Assembly: GCA_016793325.1 (NCBI GenBank)
Contig: JAEUKI010000075.1
Span: 1 to 64,000, forward strand
Direction of reading: 5' to 3'
Source of the DNA: Myxococcales bacterium
Lineage (GTDB): Bacteria > Myxococcota_A > Polyangia > Polyangiales > Ga0077539
Length of the DNA stretch: 64,000 nt
Made by a program: the position numbers and the translations under genes. Shown piece by piece: positions 51,889-60,445 of the stretch. Each line of letters begins with the position of its first letter. Positions within the stretch are counted from its first letter, which is position 1. The notes below the pieces were generated by a model. That model was given only the letters and a program-made list of their open reading frames with translations, did not search any database and was not told the origin of the DNA.

Positions 51889-52923
51889 CTACATCCCCGC
51901 AATCCACGCGGTTACCAGCGCGACGCCCGAAGCGTCGACGCGCTCGGTCGCGAGCGGCGGCATTTGCAGCCTTCCTCCACGGCGGGACATCAGGCGCACC
52001 ACCGCGCTGCGCTCGGGGTGACCGGGCTCCACTGCGCGGCCAACGGCAGTGGCGTACGTCGGCGTTGTGGCTGGGGAGCCCAGCGCGTCGACGCGAAGCC
52101 AGAAGTCCAGCTCACGCTGCGGGTCGAAGCACCGCGCGCCCTGGCGAGGCGGGCGGGCCGTGTTGTGGCAGTGACCACAGTTTGCGTGCAGGTAGCCTAG
52201 CGCCGCGCGCTCGGTCTCGTTGCCGGGCAGTTCGAAGTTCCGCGTGGGGGCAACGGTCAGAAGCCCGTCGGCGATCAGGTCGTTCAGCAACGCGCTCTGC
52301 GCAGCGTCGTCGCTCGACAGCTGGATCGCTGAGAAGCCGAGCACGCGGCTCATCCGTCCTCCGTGGCAGCCCACGCAGCGGTCGGCGGCGGGCACGTCGT
52401 GGTTGGTGCCCCGCGCGTCTGCCATACCGCCCGGCGTCGCGATCGCTTCGGTGCCGGCGTCGTTCCAGACGTACGCCATGAACGCCCAGTCCGACGGGCC
52501 GGAACCGGTCCGCTGTATCAGGCGCGTCTCGACCCGCACGCCGTCACGCGTAAACTCCTTCCAGAAGCGCGAGCCAACCGGGAAGACCCAGTCGTTCATG
52601 TCGCGTGTGTCGATCGTGGCGTTTGGCGGCAGCGCAAACCATCGGCGCTTCTCCGCGCCGTCGCTCCAGAGTTGGAATCGCGGCTGGAAGGGTCGCACGC
52701 TCGGCGCGAGCGTCTGCCGCGCGGTGTCCGCATACAGGCCCGTCGCGGAGAGCAGCGTTGGCAGCGTTGCGTTGGCCGCAGCATGTGCGGGAACCGCAGC
52801 GATGGGGTCGCACACATCGTACGAGTCGCAAGCACCAACCGAGAGAGAGGCCACCGTTGCCACTGCAACAATGCTCGCGGGTCCGTGGCGGAACAGCGCG
52901 CGGTAGACGAAGTGTATCGTCAC
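51889..52923 (-). CDS. Diheme c-type cytochrome lipoprotein (SO2930-like)
   Basis: 344 residues from a GTG at 52921-52923; GTG 52938 is the alternative. The signal ends TVASLSVGACDSYD (lipobox). The N-terminal beta domain carries PFQPRFQLWSDGAEKRRWFA, FPVGSRFWKEFTRDGVRVET and DWAFMAYVWNDAGTEAI, the typical order of SO2930-type cytochromes. Two heme sites follow: DRCVGCHGGR and HANCGHCHNTA (CxxCH twice), and the final Met ligand region is GGRLQMPPLA. It is a periplasmic electron carrier or sensor; the redox partner is unknown. It lies just after the DUF6223-like gene, in the same direction. Confidence 0.85.
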   Translation of the reverse strand: MTIHFVYRALFRHGPASIVAVATVASLSVGACDSYDVCDPIAAVPAHAAANATLPTLLSATGLYADTARQTLAPSVRPFQPRFQLWSDGAEKRRWFALPPNATIDTRDMNDWVFPVGSRFWKEFTRDGVRVETRLIQRTGSGPSDWAFMAYVWNDAGTEAIATPGGMADARGTNHDVPAADRCVGCHGGRMSRVLGFSAIQLSSDDAAQSALLNDLIADGLLTVAPTRNFELPGNETERAALGYLHANCGHCHNTARPPRQGARCFDPQRELDFWLRVDALGSPATTPTYATAVGRAVEPGHPERSAVVRLMSRRGGRLQMPPLATERVDASGVALVTAWIAGM

Positions 52924-52927
52924 GGCG

Positions 52928-53332
52928 TCACCCGCCACCGTGTGAGCGGGCTAGCGCCAGCGCGCCGAGGATCGTGCTGCAGACGCCCAACACGATCGCC
53001 ACGACGGCCCCGCCAAACCCGTGGCCTGTTCCGACGCCTCCTGCAGCGGTCGCTGCCAACCGCCCGCCGAGCGACGCGCCGATCAGTCCTACAACTACGG
53101 CTGCAGTAGCGCCCGGTCGCGCGTTGCCGCCGAGGCGACCGGTCAGTGCGAGTCCGCCGAGGGCCACGCCAACCAGCGCGACGAAATCGGCGCCGAGCGA
53201 CGCGAGGCGCCCGCGACTCATCGCGAACACGCGGCCGGCCGTCGGGTCGGCCGAGGCGCGCAGGGCCGTGCAGCCGACGAACGCAAGACCACTCGTAAGG
53301 CTGAACCAATGTGTGTGTGCTTTTTCAAACAT
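52928..53332 (-). CDS. Small membrane protein, DUF6223-like
   Basis: 134 residues from ATG 53330-53332. Four hydrophobic segments: THWFSLTSGLAFVGCTALRA, GADFVALVGVALGGLALTGR, GATAAVVVGLIGASLGGRLA and GAVVAIVLGVCSTILGALAL. The order GRLASLGADFV...GLALTGR...GAVVAIVLG matches the DUF6223 pattern as I recall it. Its stop lies only four bases before the cytochrome's GTG start, so the two are co-transcribed, and it is divergent from the AraC-type regulator (117-bp gap). Function unknown. Confidence 0.6.
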   Translation of the reverse strand: MFEKAHTHWFSLTSGLAFVGCTALRASADPTAGRVFAMSRGRLASLGADFVALVGVALGGLALTGRLGGNARPGATAAVVVGLIGASLGGRLAATAAGGVGTGHGFGGAVVAIVLGVCSTILGALALARSHGGG

Positions 53333-53448
53333 CGACAGGCTCCTTGGTCGCGCGACTCTGCGCGACCAAGCGGGTGTCGTATTGGACGAATGGGAAGCCG
53401 CATTGACGGGGCGAAGGCCTGTCGAGAGCGCGGTAGGCTGGCGCCGCC

Positions 53449-54273
53449 ATGGAGTACCTTGCGCGAACCCCGCCTCCGCCGCTCGACGCGTTCATCGAGC
53501 GCATCTGGTACTGCGCGCTCACGCCGCCGCCCGGCCTCGAGCGCGTGCTCCCCGGTGGCACCGTCGACTTGGTGGTCAATCTCGCAGAGGACGAGATTCG
53601 GATCGGGGACCCTTCGAACCCGGCGTCGATGCGCGTGCTTCCGGGCGCCGTCGTCGGCGGAACCCACACACGCAGCTTTCTGGTCGATCCGCGCCAGCGC
53701 GCGTCGGTCTTCGGGGTTCACTTCAAGCCCGGCAAGTCCATGCCCTTCCTCGGCATCTCGCCTGCTGAGATCGTCGACGCGTACGTGTCGCTCGGCGATC
53801 TCTGGGGATGCGACGGCCGCAACCTCCGAGAGCGCCTCCTCGAGGCGCGCTCGCCAACGGAGCAATTCCGACAGATCGAAGACTCACTGTTGCGGAGGCT
53901 TCGGCGCGCGCGGCCAGTGCACCCTGCCGCCGCAGCGGCCGTCGACGTGTTTCGCGCCGCGGGAAACAACGTGCGCGTCGCGACCGTCGCAGCGGCCGTA
54001 GGGCTCAGCCGACGCGGGCTGGTCGACGTATTCACGCGCGAGGTTGGCCTTGCGCCGAAGCTCTACGCCCGCCTCCAGCGGTTTCACCGAACCAAAGCAC
54101 GCATCGCGGCACTCGGGGGGGACCCGTCATGGGCAGCGCTCGCGGTCGACTGCGGCTACTGCGACCAGTCTCACATGATACGGGAGTTCGTCGATTTCGC
54201 GGGCATCAGCCCCGCGCGATACCTGTGCGGCCGCGGCGACGAGACGCGGTTCGATCACTGGGTGCACGCCTGA
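53449..54273 (+). CDS. AraC-family transcriptional regulator (DUF6597-type sensor)
   Basis: 274 residues from ATG 53449. The N-terminal ~150 residues, MEYLARTPPPPLDAFIERIW, then ERVLPGGTVDLVVNLAEDEI and SVFGVHFKPGKSMPFLGISP, are the cupin-like sensor paired with AraC domains of the DUF6597 type. The C-terminal domain has two helix-turn-helix units: RVATVAAAVGLSRRGLVDVF and AALAVDCGYCDQSHMIREFV followed by F-x-G-I-S-P-A-R-Y, the AraC signature. Divergent orientation toward the DUF6223-cytochrome unit suggests that it regulates that pair. Confidence 0.88.
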   Translation: MEYLARTPPPPLDAFIERIWYCALTPPPGLERVLPGGTVDLVVNLAEDEIRIGDPSNPASMRVLPGAVVGGTHTRSFLVDPRQRASVFGVHFKPGKSMPFLGISPAEIVDAYVSLGDLWGCDGRNLRERLLEARSPTEQFRQIEDSLLRRLRRARPVHPAAAAAVDVFRAAGNNVRVATVAAAVGLSRRGLVDVFTREVGLAPKLYARLQRFHRTKARIAALGGDPSWAALAVDCGYCDQSHMIREFVDFAGISPARYLCGRGDETRFDHWVHA

Positions 54274-54398
54274 GCGGCTCCTCGCGCAATCGCCTTCCAA
54301 CGATGCACGGCGATGTCGCGGCGATGCACGATCGACGTTCCGAAGAAGACGAGACAGCCAATGCTTGTGCGGCGCGCAAACCAAGGTACGCCCATCGT

Positions 54399-54435
54399 TG
54401 ATGCTGAGCATCATCGCGCTTGATGCTCAGCATCA
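54399..54435. terminator. Hairpin between convergent genes
   Basis: GATGCTGAGCATC (54400-54412) and GATGCTCAGCATC (54422-54434) are perfect inverted copies. They extend by an inner A-T pair, leaving a 7-base loop (TCGCGCT). Each arm is itself nearly palindromic. It lies 127 bp after the AraC stop and 8 bp after the end of the convergent minus-strand gene, so it can stop transcription from both sides. There is no strong T-run, as is common at high G+C. Confidence 0.6.
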
Positions 54436-54442
54436 CGCTTGC

Positions 54443-55183
54443 TCACCGTCGCGAAGCCTCGCGCAGCACGTCGCCGACGGCGCCCATTTGATCCGGTCGA
54501 AATCCGCGGACTGTCACCGTGCTGTCCCGCTCTTCGACCGTCACGCCTTCGAGCCCCGCGGTCTCGGAGAACGCTCGCTTCGCGCGCGCAGCTTCGTCGC
54601 TCATCGAGGGCTCTGGGCGGCTGGGGCGCGTCCCGAACGCGCGCAGAATCGCTCGGAGCTCAGGTGTCTTCACCTCCTCGAGGTCCACGGTGAGCTTCTC
54701 GTTGTTGCGCTTGACCGAATAGCGCTGCGCCGCGAGGTCGATGGACTTCGCCTCATCGGGGTCGCGTTCGAGCTCGACGCCCTTCTTCTTCGCCTCCGCG
54801 ACCTCCTTCGCGTCGCGAATCGAGAGCGCAAAGTCGATCTTCGTCGCTGTGTACTTCGCGATCTCTTCGGGGGACGCTAGCCGCGCGACGCGCGCGTAGC
54901 GCAGCGCCGTTCGCTCAGTCTCGTCGACGTGCTCCTGCAGCCACTCCTTGGCGTTCTCGTAGCCGTCGGCGACATAGAGCTTCTTGCTCACGACCTCGTC
55001 CACGGCCTCGTAGTACGAGTCCCAGCCGCGCATCTCGCTGACGAGCGCAGCGTGCATCTGCGCGAGCAGCGCTCGGTAGCGCGCCGCGAGCTTCGAGATC
55101 TTCTTCGCGTCGACGAATGGAACGGGCTTGGTGCCAGCGGTCGAGCGAGGCTTCTTCTTCGCGGACTTCTTCGGCGTGGCCAT
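54443..55183 (-). CDS. Helical soluble protein of unknown function
   Basis: 246 residues from ATG 55181-55183. It has a basic start (MATPKKSAKKKPRSTAGTKP). A long helical region, KISKLAARYRALLAQMHAAL, then GYENAKEWLQEHVDETERTA and AKEVAEAKKKGVELERDPDE, suggests an extended or coiled structure. A Pro-containing joint (FGTRPSRPEPSMSDE) leads to a small beta-alpha end (GVTVEERDSTVTVRGFRPDQ). No signal. The Lys-rich tail could contact DNA. The D-E-T-E-R-T-A-L-R helix-turn-helix-like spacing near 95 is suggestive only. Confidence 0.55.
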   Translation of the reverse strand: MATPKKSAKKKPRSTAGTKPVPFVDAKKISKLAARYRALLAQMHAALVSEMRGWDSYYEAVDEVVSKKLYVADGYENAKEWLQEHVDETERTALRYARVARLASPEEIAKYTATKIDFALSIRDAKEVAEAKKKGVELERDPDEAKSIDLAAQRYSVKRNNEKLTVDLEEVKTPELRAILRAFGTRPSRPEPSMSDEAARAKRAFSETAGLEGVTVEERDSTVTVRGFRPDQMGAVGDVLREASRR

Positions 55184-55285
55184 CGCCGTGATGGTCTCGC
55201 GTGGCTCGTACAGAGTCGAGACGGACGCTGGATGAACGGAGCGAGGGCCGATTCCTTCTCAGCACCCCCACACAGCCACCCTCGC

Positions 55286-55831
55286 TCACCACCCCGCGAA
55301 CACGTTCGACTGCACCGCGCCCTGAAATCCCCAGGGAACGTTCACGTCCCCATACCGACTTCGAAACACGAGCACGCCGTCCACGCGAAACGGCGCTGCG
55401 TCCACGGTCATCGCGTCGCCCATCACCACGGGCGCTCCCGCGTTCGTCGCGGTCGCGGGCGCGTTGGTCGGCGCGACGCGCACCGCGGTCGAGCGCGTCA
55501 CGTTCACTTCGACGAGGACCACGAGCGGCCTTCGCGCAGGGAGCACCTGCGTAAACGTCGCGTCCACCGTGCCCACCGAGCGGCCGCCCACGACGAGGTC
55601 CGCGCGCAGGCTCGCGGCGTACAGCGCGAACGCGTTGGGGTTGTACCCGACCAGCTCGACGCGCATCGTCGCGCCGCCGTTGCCGTTGGCGCCCGGGGTG
55701 CCCGAAAACTGCACGGCGCGCGCTTGAATTTGCGGCGCTTCGATGACGCTGGGCATGATGGCGCTCATCACGCAGCCCGACTGCGCGCCGGCGATGAGCG
55801 CGGTCATCGCGGCGAAGCCTGCGAACATCAT
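55286..55831 (-). CDS. LEA14/WHy-domain-like lipoprotein
   Basis: 181 residues from ATG 55829-55831; GTG 55855 would add eight residues. The signal ends TALIAGAQSGCVMSA (lipobox). The mature protein is a beta-sandwich, VIEAPQIQARAVQFSGTPGA, then MRVELVGYNPNAFALYAASL and ADLVVGGRSVGTV, where V-x-L-x-x-Y-N-P-N-x-F is the WHy/LEA-2 signature. It continues with long strands to MTVDAAPFRVDGVLVFRSRY. Such proteins are periplasmic stress-linked lipoproteins of unknown mechanism. Its 5' end is 70 bp from the divergent MutY gene. Confidence 0.65.
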   Translation of the reverse strand: MMFAGFAAMTALIAGAQSGCVMSAIMPSVIEAPQIQARAVQFSGTPGANGNGGATMRVELVGYNPNAFALYAASLRADLVVGGRSVGTVDATFTQVLPARRPLVVLVEVNVTRSTAVRVAPTNAPATATNAGAPVVMGDAMTVDAAPFRVDGVLVFRSRYGDVNVPWGFQGAVQSNVFAGW

Positions 55832-55901
55832 CGAGCGTCGTCGAGCCAACAGCACGGAGTCGACGGCATCATACGCTCGCTCTGGAGAGACAGTTCCCAA
55901 C

Positions 55902-57137
55902 GTGTCGAAGCGACGCAATAAAACAAGCTCAGCCCTGCGCAAAGTGGCTACTCGCGCTGCCGCCGAACCCGAGGCGTCGAGTCCGGCTCCGTCGGTACAC
56001 ACGGCCCCGTCGCCCAGGGTGGACCGAATCCGAGACGCGCTCCTCGCGCACTTCGACGAGCACAAGCGCGCGATGCCGTGGCGCGAGACCAAGGACCCGT
56101 ACGCGATCTGGGTGAGCGAGGTCATGCTCCAGCAGACCCGCGTCGAGACCGTGATCCCTTACTACCAGCGATTTCTCAGTCGGTTCGAGAGCGTTCGGGC
56201 GCTCGCGGAGGCCAGCGAAGCCGACGTCCTCGCGCTGTGGTCCGGGCTCGGGTACTACCGCCGCGCGAGGATGCTCCACGCGGGGGCCAAGCACGTCCTC
56301 GCCGAGCATCGCGGAGAGCTCCCCAAGAGCCCCGAGGCGCTGCTCGCGATCCCTGGGGTCGGTCGCTACACCGCGGGCGCGATCGCGTCGATCGCCTTCG
56401 ACCTCCGCGAGCCCGTCCTCGACGGAAACGTCGAGCGCGTGCTCACTCGCCTCGACGCGATCCACGGCGATCCTCAGGAAAAAGACACGCGAAACACCCT
56501 GTGGTCCCTCGCGCGCGCGTTCGCAGATCACCCTCGCGCCGGCACCATCAATCAAGCGCTCATGGAGCTCGGCGCCACGCTCTGCACGCCGACGAGCCCG
56601 CAGTGCCTCTTGTGCCCCGCGCGCGCAGAGTGCAGGGCCAACGCGATCGGCGAGCAGACGAGATTTCCCGAAAAGCCGCCGAAGAAGGCCCCGCGCGTCG
56701 AGCGATGGACCGCGATCGTCCTGCGCGACGCGGACGACAACGTGTGGCTGGGCCCGCCCCCCGCGACGCTCGATCGCTGGAAGGGAATGCTCGTCACGCC
56801 CCTCGTCCGCGAAGGAGACGACGGCCTCGCGTCCCTCGTGCGCGCCTCGCGCGAGGTCGCGACGGTGACCCACGTGCTCACGCACGCGCGCATGGAGATC
56901 ACCGTTCGCGTGGGCGTGGTGAAGACCGCTCCGGACGCCATGGAGGGTCGCTTCGTCGCGATGGACGCGCTCGATTCGCTGGCGATCCCGAAGGTGACGC
57001 GGGTGATCCTCGAGGCCGCGGCTCAGCGCTCGACGTCGCCCGAGAGCACGGCTTCGGCCTCGGCCCGCAAAAACGCTTCGATCCGCGCGCGAAAGGGGCG
57101 CGCGACGAAGGGCAGCTCGACCTCCAAGCGAACCTGA
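55902..57137 (+). CDS. mutY: A/G-specific adenine glycosylase MutY
   Basis: 411 residues from GTG 55902, with GGAGAG twelve bases upstream; a GTG before DRIRDALLAHF is the alternative and would remove a basic tail. Motifs: RAMPWRETKDPYAIWVSEVM and LQQTRVETVIPYY (catalytic Glu in SEV), HhH AIPGVGRYTAGAIASIAF, catalytic Asp in PVLDGNVERVLTR, and the 4Fe-4S loop C-x6-C-x2-C-x5-C in LCTPTSPQCLLCPARAEC. The C-terminal part is the NUDIX-like 8-oxoG recognition domain. It removes A opposite 8-oxoguanine. Its last 38 codons overlap the convergent PHA-type gene by 115 bp, with a Ser/Arg/Lys-rich tail that may not be conserved. Confidence 0.93.
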   Translation: MSKRRNKTSSALRKVATRAAAEPEASSPAPSVHTAPSPRVDRIRDALLAHFDEHKRAMPWRETKDPYAIWVSEVMLQQTRVETVIPYYQRFLSRFESVRALAEASEADVLALWSGLGYYRRARMLHAGAKHVLAEHRGELPKSPEALLAIPGVGRYTAGAIASIAFDLREPVLDGNVERVLTRLDAIHGDPQEKDTRNTLWSLARAFADHPRAGTINQALMELGATLCTPTSPQCLLCPARAECRANAIGEQTRFPEKPPKKAPRVERWTAIVLRDADDNVWLGPPPATLDRWKGMLVTPLVREGDDGLASLVRASREVATVTHVLTHARMEITVRVGVVKTAPDAMEGRFVAMDALDSLAIPKVTRVILEAAAQRSTSPESTASASARKNASIRARKGRATKGSSTSKRT

Positions 57138-57328
57138 CGCTCGCCGAGCTCCATCCACCCCGAGCCCCCGCGGGCCGAGGCCTCTGCGCGCCAATCGCTG
57201 GTCCAACGAAAGGCCGATCCCACGCCGAGCTCGGGCTTCTTGCGATCCCAGTGCGCCGCGCGCGCCTCGAGCCGTCGCTTGAGCTCGCCGCGTTCGATCG
57301 TGTGCGTGAAATCAAGAACCAGCTTCAT
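57023..57328 (-). CDS. Polyhydroxyalkanoate-granule-type small protein (PHA_gran_rgn-like)
   Basis: 101 residues from ATG 57326-57328. MKLVLDFTHTIERGELKRRL, then ARAAHWDRKKPELGVGSAFR and GWMELGERQVRLEVELPFVA, with a final helix ARIEAFLRAEAEAVLSG. The strand-helix-strand order and L-P-F-x-A-x-P-F are those of the PHA-system small proteins (PF09650 type). No PHA synthase or phasin is in the window, so the granule role is inferred only from family. Its start overlaps the stop of the GNAT gene (ATGA), making them an operon. Its 3' end overlaps mutY on the other strand. Confidence 0.7.
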   Translation of the reverse strand: MKLVLDFTHTIERGELKRRLEARAAHWDRKKPELGVGSAFRWTSDWRAEASARGGSGWMELGERQVRLEVELPFVARPFRARIEAFLRAEAEAVLSGDVER

Positions 57329-58056
57329 TGGGAGCCCGATCCGTGGGTCTTTCCCGTGAGGGCGCGGCTCAGGGCTTCGACCGCGCCGAGCCAGCCGCGG
57401 TCCGCGTGGGTCGCGCTCGACTGCACGCCCTCGGCGCTGATCGGGATCTCGAAGACGCGAACGTCGTCGCCGAACGTCCCGTCGCTGGGAATCTCCACGG
57501 CGCTCGAGTGCTGCAACAGCGCGATCATCCCAGCGTTCATCGAGAGGACCTGCATTCGAAATCGATGCACGCCTCGCTCGCGCGCCGCCGCGATCAGCGC
57601 CGCGAGCAGCGCCGATCCGATGCCCTTGTTCTGCGCGTCGTCCGCCACCGTGATGGCGACCTCGGCCACGTCCGGCTCGTCTTTGAGCCGCACGAAGCGC
57701 GCGACGCCCAGCCCCCGCTCGAGCTCGAGGCCCGCCGCGCCGCACACCGCCACGAGCGCGACGTGGTTGATCCCGTCGACCTCCGTCAGATAGTCGAGCT
57801 GCTCGGCGCTGAGCTCGTTCAGCTCCGAGAAGAATCGCTGGTAGCGCGACGTGGGCGAGAGCTTTCGAAATCCTTCGTAGAGCTCCTGGCGATCCTCCGG
57901 GTGGATGGGCCGGATCGTCACCGGCGCGCTCCCGTCTCGCGGCTCGAAGATCAATCGAAACTCACCGTGGCCCGATGGGTCTTCGGCGCTGTCTCGTTCG
58001 AGGTTCACAACAGGGGCAACCGTCGGGCGGCTCGGTGGGGTGGTCATCGCAGTCAT
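57325..58056 (-). CDS. GNAT-family N-acetyltransferase
   Basis: 243 residues from ATG 58054-58056; a second Met three codons on is also possible. The acetyltransferase fold starts FRLIFEPRDGSAPVTIRPIH, then PEDRQELYEGFRKLSPTSRY and QRFFSELNELSAEQLDYLT. The acetyl-CoA site is VAEVAITVADDAQNKGIGSA with Q-x-x-G-x-G (QNKGIG), and the following helix is LLAALIAAARERGVHRFRMQ. The N-terminal P-x-D-R-Q-x-L layout is like that of protein-lysine acetyltransferases of the Pat/GNAT type, without the extra CoA-ligase domain. The substrate is unknown. Confidence 0.85.
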   Translation of the reverse strand: MTAMTTPPSRPTVAPVVNLERDSAEDPSGHGEFRLIFEPRDGSAPVTIRPIHPEDRQELYEGFRKLSPTSRYQRFFSELNELSAEQLDYLTEVDGINHVALVAVCGAAGLELERGLGVARFVRLKDEPDVAEVAITVADDAQNKGIGSALLAALIAAARERGVHRFRMQVLSMNAGMIALLQHSSAVEIPSDGTFGDDVRVFEIPISAEGVQSSATHADRGWLGAVEALSRALTGKTHGSGSQ

Positions 58057-58291
58057 CGCGGCTCCTCTCGTCGTCACCGACAGGCTATAGCGCGTATGAC
58101 GCGCTGCGGCAAACCAGGTAAAATCTCGCTCGAATTTGGCGGATGGCGCGCCAGAACATTTCGGCATTGCCGCGAAGAGCCTCGGGCTACACTCGCTTCG
58201 AACGCCGCCTGCGTCTGTGCCCGAGCGCACTCCACGCAACGCGCGTCGAGCCTTCGACGACCTCTATCGTCTCAACTTCGGAGCGTCACTC

Positions 58292-58864
58292 ATGCAGCGT
58301 GACCGTCGCCGCGGAAACCGTACGCGGACACAGACCTACCACGCCGAAACCGCCACGACGAAGGTCGGCAAGGCGCGCCTCGGCGACGCGCTCGAGAGCA
58401 AGCCAGGCGCCCTCGAAGCGATGAAGAAAGCCGTCGAACCCGAGCCGCTGCCGCGCGTGGTCGAAGACGTTCCCGCGGGCGAGCCCGAGGCGAGCGGCGA
58501 CGCTGGCGAAGGCGCTCTCGACGGAGCCAAGCCCGTGCGCCGCGTCGCCAAGAAGTACTCGCGCGACGAGATGCACGCGCGGCTCGTCAAAGCGCAGGGC
58601 TCGCACGCGATCACCGACGCCGTCGAGGCCTTCTTCTTCGCGGGCTACACGCTCGAAGAAGACGACCAAGAAGGCTGGCTCCAGCTGCTCGAGCACAAAG
58701 ACGAGGCCCGCGTGCGCGAGGCGATCGAGCGTCTGCGAAAGAGCTTTCTGCGCAAGCCCGTCCGGCACAAGCCGCTGCTCAGCCAGCGGCTCCGTCGCAT
58801 CGAGGACAACGCCGACGAGCCCGCGACCCGCGAGGCCGCCGCGGACCTGCGCAAGTCGCTCTGA
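58292..58864 (+). CDS. Basic helical protein of unknown function
   Basis: 190 residues from ATG 58292 (CGGAG nine bases upstream). The start MQRDRRRGNRTRTQTYHAET is strongly basic. Residues 50-80 are acidic/Ala-rich linker. The C-terminal ~100 residues are helical (YSRDEMHARLVKAQGSHAIT; AVEAFFFAGYTLEEDDQEGW; LQLLEHKDEARVREAIERLR). No signal or membrane segment. The basic tail plus folded end recalls small nucleic-acid-associated or ribosome-associated proteins, but no family is recognised. It is convergent with the SDR-like gene, 12 bp apart. Confidence 0.6.
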   Translation: MQRDRRRGNRTRTQTYHAETATTKVGKARLGDALESKPGALEAMKKAVEPEPLPRVVEDVPAGEPEASGDAGEGALDGAKPVRRVAKKYSRDEMHARLVKAQGSHAITDAVEAFFFAGYTLEEDDQEGWLQLLEHKDEARVREAIERLRKSFLRKPVRHKPLLSQRLRRIEDNADEPATREAAADLRKSL

Positions 58865-58876
58865 CGCGCCCGAGCG

Positions 58877-60370
58877 TCACCAGGGGACGGGCTTGTAGTC
58901 TTTGAAAAACAGCCCATAAAAATGCTCGCCCGTGTTCGCCCCGTGGAAGATCGGGTCCACGATCCTCGCGGCGCCATCGACGATGTCGAGCGGCGGGTGA
59001 AACCCGTGAACCTCGCGCTTCTTCACGGCGATGTGCGCGGGGTCTTCGTCGGTCACCCAGCCGGTGTCCACGCTGTTCATGTGGATCCCGTCGCTCGCGT
59101 AGTCCTGCGCGCTCGTGCGGGTCATCATGTTGAGGGCGGCCTTGGCCATGTTGGTGTGCGGGTGCTTGTCCGTCTTGTGCTCGCGATAGAACTGCCCCTC
59201 GACCGCGGACACGTTGACGATGTGCTTGTCGCGCTCGGCCGTGCGCGTCATGAGTGATTTCAACCGCGCGTTGAGCACGAACGGCGCGACCGCGTTGACG
59301 AGCTGGACCTCGAGCAGCTCCACCGTCGGGACCTCGTGCAAGCGCATCCGCCAGCTGTTGTGCTCGCGCTTGTCCACCTGCTGCAGGTCCTGATCGAGCG
59401 CCCCGTCCGGAAAGATCGCTCCCCCGCGCATCGTGTCCTCCGCGAGCAGCGCGAGCTGCGAGAGCCCCGGCGCGTCGGTGAGCCCCACGGACGGAGCCGC
59501 GGCGCCGAAGCGCGCGAGCGCGTGCTCTTCGCGCAGGGCGTCGTGCGCGCTCAAGAGCGCGTTGATGGGCCCGCTGCGGTCTCGCGAGCGCTCGCGCTCG
59601 ATCAAGTGCGCGTAGAAGCCCGCGGGGCGCCGCACGGTCTGGCACGCGTTATGGATCACGAAATCAAGACGGCTCTCGCGCTCGAGCACGTGCTGCGCGA
59701 ACAGCTCGACCGAGGGCGTGTGTCGAAGGTCGAGCCCGTGCACGACGAGCCGGTCGATCCACTCGGGCGCGTCCGCCTCGCGCGCGAATCGCTCGGCTGC
59801 GTCCCTCGGAAATCGCGTCGTCACCAACACCCTCGCGCCCGCGCGGAGCAGCAAGATCACCGCTTGATAGCCGATCTTCACGCGCCCGCCGGTCACGAGC
59901 GCCGTGCGTCCGCGCAGGTCCGCGCGCTGCGTTCGCTTGGCGAAATTGAAGTCTCCGCACGAAGGGCAGAGCTGGTCGTAGAAGTGATGAAGCGTGTCGA
60001 AGCGCTGCTTGCACACGTAGCAGACCCGCGCCTCGTCGAGCGTCACCGGGGGCTCTTCGCTCGCGCGATCGCCGTCGCCGAGCAGCCGCTCGTCGGGCCC
60101 CGGCGTCGCGAAGACGGGCAGCGCGCGGAGCTGTCGGATGCCCGTCGTGTCGAGGCGCTCTTCTTCGGCGCGCTTTCGGGCGACGTGCTCTTTTTTGCGC
60201 AGCGCGCGCGCGAGGCTGCGCGCCTCGTCGCGGTCGGGCCTCGCCACGCGCCCCGCGGCGATGAGCAAGCGCTGACGGTCTTCGAGAGAGAGCGACGCTA
60301 AGAGGGCGCGATCGTCGGCGATCGCCTCGAGCATCGAGACGAGCTCGTCGAAGTGTTCGAGGTGCTTCAC
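58877..60370 (-). CDS. Zinc-ribbon SDR-like protein lacking the catalytic Tyr
   Basis: 497 residues from GTG 60370; ATG 60334 is the alternative. Residues 1-130 are helical. A four-Cys ribbon, RVCYVCKQRFDTLHHFYDQL then CPSCGDFNFAKR, precedes a Rossmann fold that starts GRTALVTGGRVKIGYQAVIL. The N-A block is FVIHNACQTVRRPAG. The place of the active-site Y-x-x-x-K reads KHPHTNMAKAALNMMTRTSA: the lysine is kept but the residue four before it is Thr, not Tyr. A long insertion lies between the N-A and S blocks. It ends DYKPVPW. Probable NAD(P)-binding protein; oxidoreductase activity is uncertain without the tyrosine. Confidence 0.75.
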   Translation of the reverse strand: MKHLEHFDELVSMLEAIADDRALLASLSLEDRQRLLIAAGRVARPDRDEARSLARALRKKEHVARKRAEEERLDTTGIRQLRALPVFATPGPDERLLGDGDRASEEPPVTLDEARVCYVCKQRFDTLHHFYDQLCPSCGDFNFAKRTQRADLRGRTALVTGGRVKIGYQAVILLLRAGARVLVTTRFPRDAAERFAREADAPEWIDRLVVHGLDLRHTPSVELFAQHVLERESRLDFVIHNACQTVRRPAGFYAHLIERERSRDRSGPINALLSAHDALREEHALARFGAAAPSVGLTDAPGLSQLALLAEDTMRGGAIFPDGALDQDLQQVDKREHNSWRMRLHEVPTVELLEVQLVNAVAPFVLNARLKSLMTRTAERDKHIVNVSAVEGQFYREHKTDKHPHTNMAKAALNMMTRTSAQDYASDGIHMNSVDTGWVTDEDPAHIAVKKREVHGFHPPLDIVDGAARIVDPIFHGANTGEHFYGLFFKDYKPVPW

Positions 60371-60445
60371 GGGCGCAAGCGGTAGCAGAATGCTCGCAGC
60401 GCTCCCACTGCAACCGCGCAGGCTTCGCTCTGCTACGATCGCGCG

